Source: Pyrenophora tritici-repentis (lineage: Eukaryota; Ascomycota; Dothideomycetes; Pleosporales; Pleosporaceae). Taken from it: 64,000 bases of DNA. Location: the NCBI RefSeq assembly GCF_003171515.1, contig NC_089392.1:1178001-1242000 (forward strand), in the 5' to 3' direction. The first letter of the stretch is position 1. The number at the start of each line of letters is the position of its first letter. Positions 11,001 through 19,400 of the stretch are shown piece by piece. The position numbers and the translations under genes were made by a program. The notes beneath the pieces were generated by a model. That model saw only the letters and a list, made by a program, of their open reading frames with translations. It ran no database searches and was not told the origin of the DNA.

Positions 11001-11150
11001 AAGGTTTCTATATAACTTTCCTAATCGGGACTGAGCCCATCAAGCCGAGCGAGCTGACAGCCCTGTTTCAGCCAATCCGAGCGAGCCGAGCGAGCTGCTG
11101 GCCTCCGCTCAATTGGCTGAGCTCGCTCAGCTTGCTCATTGACATCTGTG
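8027..11150 (+). mobile_element. Apparently intact hAT transposon in the copia integrase
   Basis: The 3124-bp element is flanked by a perfect 8-bp TSD CTTGCGAG (8019-8026 and 11151-11158). Its termini are imperfect inverted repeats: left CATACTTGTCAACGAGC, right (reversed) CACAGATGTCAATGAGC. Several GAGCGAGC/GCTCGCTC octamers crowd both subterminal regions (about 8040-8170 and 11040-11140), the arrangement expected of transposase-binding sites. One uninterrupted 843-codon transposase gene lies inside. The perfect TSD and open frame suggest a recent, possibly autonomous insertion. Confidence 0.88.
8456..10987 (+). CDS. hAT-family transposase, full length
   Basis: The 843-residue protein would cut and paste the element that carries it. 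An N-terminal low-complexity, proline-rich tail (to about residue 100) precedes a BED-like zinc finger with CHYC near residue 160 and downstream histidines. The RNase H-like core follows, with Asp in SFDGWTTK (about 308), Asp in VLDNAHNNN (about 378) and an RCGPHTLNL motif (about 404). Near residue 780 the C-terminal dimerisation block has SSCECERLFSELGDLLEPRRR, supplying the third acidic residue. Length and motif order are normal for hAT enzymes. The ATG at 8456 lies about 430 bp inside the left end, leaving room for a promoter. It is homologous throughout to the pseudogene at 1688-4507. No defect is visible, but activity is inferred. Confidence 0.93.
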   Translation: MPAKRTRVNALEIATTSKRPRVAARHRGTASQPVLVDTRPFSPSPPPPPLSPRQALVAAPQAPNFEATLRESRAEETIIPPPEGSEHATVAASGAASEAVDEGFVWVEDKYDGFNWSRYPKHCKPPTSLSNRASWVYSHGYRIALRSNVAKVTWICHYCYKHKFTTVGRGIHDVSQSPSAPARHLGEDKKGHGLKPPSKRTTVAPRKETLLERALQKGCSQAVANELTNFNIQEFRLAAVTWLVENNLPLSQFESSSFRNMIQLASVEAERALWASHNSVSRYVIRLYNYLLPKVVASLSESMSKVHISFDGWTTKGGKRGYLGIVAHYVDSSGELRDLPIALPQLTGAHTGEAMAEVVMAIFKQFEITVGKLGYFVLDNAHNNNTTINTLALQMGFSATERRLRCGPHTLNLIGQMLLWGEEKESYDNEETERVNEAENMATWRGDGPLGVLLAVINYIKTPQQYALFEKYQKLAIRDQPVNAPTEQHKIKEPVKPVVTRWNSYVSCFERAVELQLAVNGYANYHIQKIETEDAYARSRNNKLPAAPDWMRSDGINAHDWQVIAEYIDVLRPLKQATKRLEGRGKSGAFGAIAEVIPVFEYLLGVYEDRLQSYEDVIHDEHTESPEDHLAINLRAALVKAREYYNKLDLSPAYYAATILHPRYKSYLDAAWADKPDWLESSNRKFQHLWAEYKSLPKPRLRPKVRHNDIDDAINSFIEPAGLTENEEDEYEAWKRSEPIASEGVDPIKYWVGLRDRYPSLSKFAIDMLSIPGSSCECERLFSELGDLLEPRRRSISPQLLAAIQCDRRWIRAGFGSGEVPVKEAISDEEMDAKYGVHKWDIS

Positions 11151-14001
11151 CTTGCGAGGAAATCGATGGTTTCTTCTCATTATTGACAGCTACACGCGGA
11201 AGAACTGGGTTGTCCCGTTAAAGCAGAAAGGAGACGCCCAAAAGGAGCTTAGAGCCTGGAAGATTTTTGTTGAACATCAGACTGACGAGAAAGTCAAAGC
11301 GGCTGGGACTGACAACGCGCCAGAACTCTTGCAACAAGTTGAAGAATGGAGAGTCACATATGGAGTTGAACTGCAGCCTACCACAATTGCATCATCATAT
11401 CAGAATGGACCAGCTGAGCGAAATATCCAAACTGCGGAAGCCGACATGAGGGCGATGCTCAAGGACGCTGGTCTACCAATTGAGTTCTGGGATGAAGCTG
11501 TCGAAGCAGACGCATATCTACGAAACCGCACGAGTACAGGACCTACGATTGATGGAAAGCAAGTCAGCCCTGAAGAGGCATTCACGGGAAGAACGCCATC
11601 AATTGATCACATCCGTGTATGGGGGAGTAGATGCTATTCCTACATCAACCCCAAGACAATCCCAGCAGATCAACGGCATGACAAACTCGTGGACCGCGGC
11701 AGAATTGGAGTATTCATGGGATATTCTGAGACAACAAATAAGCAGTTCAAATTCTACTCGCCAGAACTGGGATACACCTCAAGATCAAGCCGTATATCTG
11801 TGGATGAATACACGCCTGGAGGAAAAGTCGAACTGCGATTGCGGAACATCCCAGCTGGACCACAAGGAACGCAGAACATTATGCCAGACCGAAAACCAAG
11901 AGGAAGACCAAGGAAAGATCTAACTCCTACTCAACCAGCTCATGCTCAACCAGCTCCTGCAGAACCGACTCCTGCAGAACCGACTCCTGCACAACCAACA
12001 GAACAAGCTGCTACAGAACAGGTGGAACCACCGACTGCAGAAGAGATGGAGCCACCTCCTGCGGAACAAATGGACACATCGCCTGCAGAACAAGTGGAGC
12101 TGAATCCTGAGCCGATTGAGCGTAGAAGAGGAAGACCAAGGAAGTTGACTACCGCTCCTCCTACTACCGTCTCTCGAGATGAGCGAGTACCTGATCTGGC
12201 AACTGAAGAATCCGAGGAACCTGTCCAATCCTTGCCAGAAGCCCCAAGATACTTCACAAGAGGGTCTAAGCGCAAGAGGGCTGGCGAAGACACTGCAGAA
12301 GATGAAAGATTCCGCAAGATTATCAAAGCTATGCTAGCACAAGTTAATCTTACGGACAAAGAAACAGACGAAGACGCCTATATTTTTGAGAAGGCCTTTC
12401 CAGCAACAGAGATCGCAGGAATCCAGATCCCCCAGACATATCAACAAGCCATCCGTGACCCAAGGTACGGAAACCAGTGGAAAGCAGCAGTACTGGAGGA
12501 GATTACCTCACTAATGGAGAATGGAACCTGGGAAGAAGTTGTACCGTCTAAAGACGCCAACATGGTTGATTCAAAGTGGGTGTTCACAATCAAGACTAAG
12601 CCAGATGGGACAGTTGAACGATTTAAGGCACGCCTTGTGGCTAGGGGTTTCACCCAAGTACATGGAATCGACTACAACGAGACTTTTGCACCAACAGTTC
12701 GCATGGACACCTTACGTCTATTCCTAGCTACTGTCGCAGCAGAAGACTTGGAATGTTTTCATTATGACATCAAGAACGCCTTCACTGAGTCCCATCTTAA
12801 GGAACTAATCCTGCTGAAACCACCTGAAGGAGTTCACGTCAAGAAAGGACGTGTCCTGAAAGTACTTCGAAGCCTATACGGGCTAAAACAGGCTGCTCGT
12901 GACTGGAACCTGTTAATGAAGAAAGAGCTTCTTGCATGGGGATTTGTGCAAAGCCTTGCAGACCCTTGTATGTTTGTCCATGAGGAGAGAAAGATTCGAA
13001 TCCTGGTCTACGTTGATGACGTCCTTGCAGCGGCAAAGGAGCAATCTCAGACTGAGTGGTTCTGGAAGATGCTTTCTGGACGATTCAACGCCAAGAACCT
13101 GGAGGAGGTACATAAGGTCCTTGGAGTGCGAGTTACGAGAGACAGAAAGCATCGTACAATCTTCCTTGACCAAGAGCAATACCTGTGTGCAGTACTTGAA
13201 AAGTTTGGAATGTCAAGCAAAAAGCACAAGGATAAGAAGATCCCATCTGCCGATTACACCTCATTCAGACCAGCTACTGACAACGACACTCGAATTGACA
13301 CAACTGAGTACCAACAGGGCATTGGAAGCCTGATGTTCGCTATGGTTCTTACACGTCCAGATATTGCATTCACCCTTGGGAAGCTAAGCCAATACATGAG
13401 CGATCCAGCAGAACACCATGGCTATGCACTGAAAAACCTGCTACGGTATCTTCGATCGACAGTCTCAATGAAACTACGCTATGGACCAGGGGGAGCACAC
13501 TCACAATTTGTTATCTACTCTGATGCTGATTGGGCAAGCGATGTGGTTGACCGAAAGAGCGTTTCAGGAAGCACTGCGATGTTCTATGGAGGCCCGATAT
13601 CATGGTCTAGCAAGAAGCAACGGTCAGTCGCTACATCAAGCTGCGAGTCTGAGTACATGGCTCTGTCAACATGCTGCAAGCAAGGCCAGTGGATTGCTCA
13701 AGTGTTCAGAGACCTTGGGTTCCCAAAGTACATTGGAAAAGACACCAACAAGGTTCAGATGCTGGGAGACAACCAGGGCGCCATCGCACTTACAAAGAAC
13801 CCTCACCTCCACGAAAGATCAAAGCACATCGACGTCTGTTACCACTATGTCAGGGACCTGGCAGAACAAGGCAAACTTGATGTAGCCTATGTGCCAACTG
13901 TAGACATGGTTGCTGACGGAATGACAAAGCCTCTACAGCGAGTTGCTTTTGAAAGATTCAAGAACCAACTGGGAGTTGTCTACGGACCGGACCTGTCCTG
14001 A
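11151..14001 (+). pseudogene. Copia Pol, second part (integrase, reverse transcriptase, RNase H)
   Basis: This part continues the integrase after the hAT insertion. The second Asp is in TDNAPE and the Glu in NGPAERN. A long Pro/Ala/Glu/Thr-rich linker (about 11930-12130) follows. The reverse transcriptase then runs from WVFTIKTKPDG through LYGLKQAARDWN to the catalytic YVDD box at about 13010. The Ty1/copia-type RNase H has SDADWASD, the SKKQ..VATSSCESEY block and DNQGAI. The frame is open to the TGA at 13999-14001. It is followed within 10 bp by a polypurine tract and the LTR. Separated from its start codon, it cannot make Gag-Pol while the hAT is in place. Confidence 0.9.
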
Positions 14002-14008
14002 GGGGGAG

Positions 14009-14234
14009 TGTTGAGAATATCTGGGTTCAGTCCAGGTAGAAGGTGCTTGGGGATCACATGATGTGCTGGTGTGGCAGGCACTGCCCGGTGGGCAATAGCA
14101 CCCACCACAATAACGTGAGACCTTGACACCAAACCACGATAGTTAATACAATACGTTGCAGCCACCCCGCCTTGTCCCTCCTCCCACTCGGTTATCCATA
14201 GTAGTCATACTACTAGAGGGACCTTGTTCCAACA
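14009..14234 (+). mobile_element. Copia LTR (226 bp), the only LTR of this copia
   Basis: It is preceded by the polypurine tract GAGGGGGAG (14000-14008), starts TGTTGAGAATATC and ends GTTCCAACA. The solo LTR at 5094-5318 is a reversed family member, which helps fix both ends. No copy is present left of gag, and a primer-binding site follows it instead of flanking host DNA. Confidence 0.85.
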
Positions 14235-14431
14235 GGTTATGAGCCCGGGTCGCTTTCAGCGCATCAGCATGTTCGCGAAGGAACTGCTGGTTGGGTGAGT
14301 GACCAGAGCCGAGTAAGGGTCAGAGCATGAGGCCAGCGCCGAGTAGGGCCAGAGCCGGAGTCAGCACCGTGAAGGGCCTGCGTTGCAAACCACTCGCATT
14401 ACTTTGTCTCCCTGCCTTAATTGCGGGGGTG
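14235..14431 (+). other. Internal region of the miniature element
   Basis: It begins with GGTTATGAGCCC, an exact match to the complement of an initiator tRNA-Met anticodon arm. It ends with a purine-rich GCGGGGGTG directly before the right LTR. The 197 bp between carry no ORF but several GAGCCGAGTA/CAGAGCC-like imperfect repeats. This is the layout of a TRIM: primer site, short non-coding spacer, polypurine tract. Confidence 0.65.
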
Positions 14432-14494
14432 TGTTGAGAAGGTGTATGTACCAATCAACGCAGGGGCAAAGAGTGTTCACTTTTTGTCTCAACA
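14432..14494 (+). repeat. Right 63-bp LTR of the miniature element
   Basis: It is identical to 5852-5914. The TSD ATATT follows at 14495-14499. Confidence 0.8.
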
Positions 14495-14499
14495 ATATT

Positions 14500-16304
14500 G
14501 CACAAAAGTGATGGATGTTGATGATTGTGTGTCTATCGTGTGTCCGCGCTTGTGTGAAGGTCGTCCGAAGATGATCTTGGGTTGGTTCTCGGGGATGGAG
14601 TGATGCGATGGACACGAGGTTGTATAGCACGATTGGTAGATCGATGTAATATACGGGGAGTTGAGAATCAAGTACTAATCCTTAGATTTCGAAGTTGAAC
14701 ACAATGAACCGTAAGGGCTCATTGCCTATTGTTATATACTAATGAATGTCCTATGTCCTATACGTCCTACGTTGTCCTACACTGTCCCATGCGTGGGACC
14801 TCGTGGTACATCGTGGGATTCCTTGGGACACACGTGACATGTCCCATGGTGGCGTTCCGCCAAGCTTTGTGGGATGCGGGGCAGGCTTACGTCATTGGTC
14901 CTTGTACACCTTTGTACGCCTTTGTCTGAGAAGGGATTCCGACAAGGTCTCCATCCTTCTGCCCTTCATATCTTGCACTGTGTCCTCTCCTTAGGTTCGT
15001 AACAGCTTGTGGCCCTCTTGAGGGGCGCACTGACCCTCTCTACGCTGATTGGTTGCTGCCAATGTCGAGTAACCCTGCTATCTGACAAGTGTAAGCGAGA
15101 ATCTGAGCTATATGAGGACCGGATACTGCACCCAAATCCGAGTGCCCGGTAGTGAAAAAGAGTTGGATAACTAGATGAGTGTAAAACGCCTCATGCACTG
15201 ACGTGCTTGAGGAACCGGTCTTTCTCGGTAAGGAGTCTTCCGGAACCGGTCTTTCTCGGTAAGGAGTCTTCCGGAACCGAATGCTCGGGATTTCATTCGG
15301 CGAGACTACCTTGGACAGTCACAGTCTATCCGCTCTGTCCTTTACCTGAGAGTTAGCTGTCAACTACGGTTAAGCGTCGTAAGCCCGAACTGCTGAAGTA
15401 TCTAGCTGTTTCACTTCCGACATGGGAGGGTGGCCACTAGAACAGCCTTGACTGGATTTGGCGAAAGTCTAATATATCATCTGTGCAGCCCTGGTTGGAA
15501 TTCGGAAAAGCTAGGCTCTTGAGCCGAGGGTGAGCCATCCTAACTAATCTTACTCCACTGATTACCTTCCAGGTGCAACAACAGATGTGGTAGTTACAAG
15601 ACTTTGCATAAGGAAACAGGGGATGTGTGGGTTGAGATGGAAACTGCATTCAAGGCCCGTGCACCCAGGTACCTATCGTAGCGCGGGGCCAAGAAGCTTT
15701 CAGTCAACCATTAGAGCCTAGATGCGTGAATGAACATCTGGATTCCGTGCTTCCATCCCAGTATCTCAGTTTCAAGGCTATCAAAGGAACTATGATGGTT
15801 GCTGTGTGACAGTTAGCCTGGGTATGCTTGTGTTTCCCCTTATAAACCCCACTCCTTCATTCTTCTAAAGTTAGGTGCTGTGGGGCCTGCTTACTACACA
15901 TGTTTTCTATATTACGCTTTAGTATAAAATGTCATAGTTATCGCGTTGCTATCTAATGAATGCTACATTTTCTCTCTTTGAGCAGAAAGTGTTGGTTGGC
16001 TTTGCACTAAGTGCGTAAAGGGAAATAACGGTAACTAGGAATGCATTCTGTTCGGTTGATTGTTCTTCTTCTTCTATCTCTCGGTTGCTATGAAGATATA
16101 CGCGGGGTAGTACGAGTCATACCGAAGTAGGGCCGACGCGGCCCGTGATTAACACCTGTAATCCGACAGAAAGACTAGTATAGCTCTAGCTAATCATATA
16201 TATTCGCTCGACATACCCTGCGCGCGCTGTCCCGCACTGTAATACGCCTCTCCAAGTCTATTACACTAGCATCTTTTTCCTACATATCTTTTCCCAAGAG
16301 AAAC
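14500..16304. other. Gene-poor stretch before the NRPS
   Basis: No gene is recognised. It contains a cluster of GTCCTA/GTCCCA motifs with a small palindrome GTCCCA..TGGGAC near 14783-14798, and a perfect 31-bp tandem duplication (15211-15241 and 15242-15272). The last 100 bp before 16305 contain pyrimidine-rich tracts and presumably hold the promoter and 5' UTR of the following gene. No clear TATA box was found. Confidence 0.45.
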
Positions 16305-16452
16305 ATGGCTCCTAGTAGTGCTGCTGCAGAGCGAGCTCCGCTACAAGAGTGGTTTGTTATCTGCCCGGACTTTGATGGTGTGTTGGAGAAACGGCTCAAA
16401 GTGCACCTCAGTCGACTAAAACAGGACCCGGATGATTTCTGGCTGTGGGGCG
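16305..16452 (+). other. First exon: N-terminus of a YCII-domain protein
   Basis: Forty-nine codons plus one base resemble the start of fungal YCII-domain proteins: [18 protein letters not shown], then [10 protein letters not shown]. These correspond to the first strand and helix of that ferredoxin-like fold. After splicing the next residues are GPMLEE, again like YCII proteins. The sequence then changes abruptly to NRPS A-domain linker (EEVSDGDG). The rest of the YCII domain is missing. Family assignment is from recognition of the pattern, not a search. Confidence 0.55.
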
Positions 16453-19400
16453 GTGTGTTCTCTCTTCACCTACGCTATGGTCACAATCATAGATTTATAA
16501 ACTAACACGTAAGGCGGCAGGACCCATGCTTGAAGAGGAAGAGGTTTCCGATGGAGACGGCTCCTCTGCACGCGTTTTCTTCCCCTCCCAGGTGGACAGC
16601 CAGCTCAGCGAGCGGCTGCCTAGCTACATGGTACCCGGAGTCTACTTTTCAGTCGCGCAGCTTCCCATGACAACGTCGGGCAAGACGGACCGCAAGCGGC
16701 TGCGCGAGATTGGGGCTACATTCTCAGCCCAGCAGCTGGCGGAGCTGCGCACGCGCAGCCAGGGACCAAAGCGGCAGCCGTCGACAGACAAGGAGAAGGC
16801 AATGCAGCAGCTGTGGGCGCAGGTGCTCAACATCGACGCAGACAGCATCGGGCTGGACGACAGCTTCTTCCGCCTGGGCGGCGACTCGATCGCAGCCATG
16901 AAGCTGGTGGCCGAGGCACGCAAGCAGAATGTTCACCTTACCGTCGCAGCCACTTTCCAGCATCCCAGGCTCGTCGATTTGGCCGCTTGGGCTGGCGGAG
17001 TAGATCCAGCTGTGGCGCAGAGCATTGTGCCCTTCTCCCTTCTGAACATCAACTCCGACGTCGACACAGCACGTATCCAGGAGGAAGTCGCTGCTGGCTG
17101 CAACATAGACAAGGACCTGGTGGAAGACATCTACCCGTGCTCGCCGCTTCAGGAGGGCCTGATGTCGCTCACGTCAAAGCGGGCGGGTGACTATATTATG
17201 CAGAGTGTACTAGAGCTGTCAGTCAGCATGGATGAAAGCGCTCTACGGGCGGCGTGGGAGCAGGTTGTGAAGCAATCGATGATGCTACGCACGCGCATCG
17301 TGCAGCACAGCAGGTTGGGCCTTCTGCAGGTGGTGGTAGCAGGCGATATACAGTGGATGGAAGCAGACCATCTGGGAACGTACCTGGCAGAGGACAAAGC
17401 GGCGTCTATGCAGCCGGGCGACTGTCTGGCACGCTACGCTTTTGTCAAGGAGAGAGACGGTGGAAGGCGCTGGTTTGTGTGGACAATGCACCACGCTCTC
17501 TACGACGGCTGGTCTCTGCCTCGCATCCTGGGCGCTGTAGAGAAAGCATACAATGGTGGTGTTCTTGAAGAGCGGCCAGGCTTTAACGCTTTCGTCCAGT
17601 ACCTTAGTCAGCAAGATCAGGAGGCCACTACCAACTACTGGCAGACTACACTCGCCGGCTGCGAGGCGACAATGTTCCCGCCACTTCCCCCATCAATACA
17701 TCAGCCAGTGGCAAATGCAATGTTAGAGCACCAATGCCCGCCGCTCCCCAGGACAATGGCATCCGATACCACTACATCAACGCTGATCCGCGCGGCGTGG
17801 GCTATTGTTGCGGGTAACTACACCAGCTCAGACGACGTCGTCTTTGGCGCCACGGTGACGGGCCGCAACGCGCCGGTGGCAGGCATTGAGGATATAGTGG
17901 GCCCGGCAATTGCGACGGTGCCTGTGCGGGTGCGTTTACCAAGAGACTGGACCGTACCAGCCCTCCTTGCTGCTGTGCAACAACAGGCAACCGAGATGAT
18001 CCCATACGAGCAGACAGGATTGCAGCGGATCGCCAAGATGGGAGCGGATGCGCAGCACGCCTGTGGCTTCCAGACGCTGCTGATAGTGCAGCCAGCTGAT
18101 GACGGTCTAGAGAGCGACAAGTCACTAGGAAGATGGCAGACCAAGTCAGAGCTGCAGGACTTCACGACTTACGCACTGATGGTGCAGTGCACGCTAGCTA
18201 CGGAGCGAGTGCAGATCACGGCCAGCTTTGATCCACAGGTCATCGAGCAGTGGCAAGTGCAGAGGATGCTGGGCCAGCTTGGCTTCGTCGCGCAGCAGCT
18301 GGCGGAAGCCGGTGGCAAGACGACAGTTGCTGAGATTGATACGCTCACTCCCGAGGACAGACAACAGCTGTGGAAGTGGAATGGAGAGGTTCCTCCGGTG
18401 GTGGAGCGGTGCGTGCACGAGCTGTTTGTGGAGCAGGCGCGGGCACGACCTGACGCGGCGGCCATCTGCGCGTGGGACGGCGAGATGAAGTACGGCGAGC
18501 TGGACGAGCTGTCGTCCAGGCTGGCCGGCTACCTAGTGGGTTTGGGCGTCGGGCCCGAAGCCATTGTTCCTCTGTGCTTCGAGAAGTCGATGTGGACGGT
18601 GGTGGCCATGCTGGCAGTGCTCAAGGCTGGCGGCGCCTTCGCTCCCCTGGACCCAGAACACCCAGCAAGTCGGCACGAGGAGATCTTCCGGCAGACTGGC
18701 GCCAGAGTGGTGCTTGCTTCGGCACAGCACTCGACGCTCTGCAGCGGCGGCAACCGCACCGTCGTGGTGGTCAGCGAGGCTGCCATGCGTGAGCTGCCCA
18801 GCGAGGCCAGCGAGGCCAGCACAACCGACAAAAGGACGACAACTCGCACAAAGGCACAGCCAGACAACCCTGCCTATGTGCTGTTCACGTCTGGGAGCAC
18901 GGGAAAGCCCAAGGGCGTGGTGATTGAGCACAGGGCAATATTGACCAGCTGCTTGGGTCACGGAAAAGCCTTTAACCTTACAAGCGACTCGCGCTTTCTC
19001 CAATTCTCTTCTTACACGTTCGACGTTAGCATTATCGAGATATGGACTATGCTTCTAGTGGGTGGCTGTACTTGCGTCCCATCAGAAAGCGACAAGAAAG
19101 ATGATCTTTCGAAAGCAATAAATGCTCTGGACGCGAATTGGGCATTCCTCACGCCTACTGTTGCGAAGCTTCTCGATCCAGAGCGCATCCCGGGATTACA
19201 AAATCTTATCCTCGGAGCAGAACTTGTAACAGATCACGACTGGAACAGATGGAGCCCTTATGCCCTTCAGATAACTGCATATGGTCCTACTGAGTGTTGC
19301 GTTCTTTGCATTTTCTACTCCGGTACTCTTGGCTTTTACACAGGCTTGCTCGGCAAGTCTGTTGCGTCGGTCAGCTGGGTGGTGGACCCCAACGACCACA

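Larger units (their letters stand above)
5852..14494 (+). mobile_element. Composite retroelement: miniature LTR element plus one-LTR copia
   Basis: Outer 63-bp repeats at 5852-5914 and 14432-14494 are identical, have TGTTGAGA..TCTCAACA ends, and are flanked by a perfect TSD ATATT (5847-5851 and 14495-14499). The order inside is: primer-binding site, copia leader, gag-pol (split by a hAT), polypurine tract, a single 226-bp copia LTR, a second primer-binding site, 197 bp of non-coding internal sequence, a second polypurine tract (about 14423-14431), and the right 63-bp LTR. The copia has no LTR at its left. This is the product expected if a one-LTR copia circle recombined at the primer-binding site of a 323-bp TRIM-like element. 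Confidence 0.75.

Noticed and set aside
14740..14840. Regulatory operator array from the GTCCTA/GTCCCA repeats
   Set aside because: Irregular spacing and no neighbouring gene start; likely low-complexity sequence.
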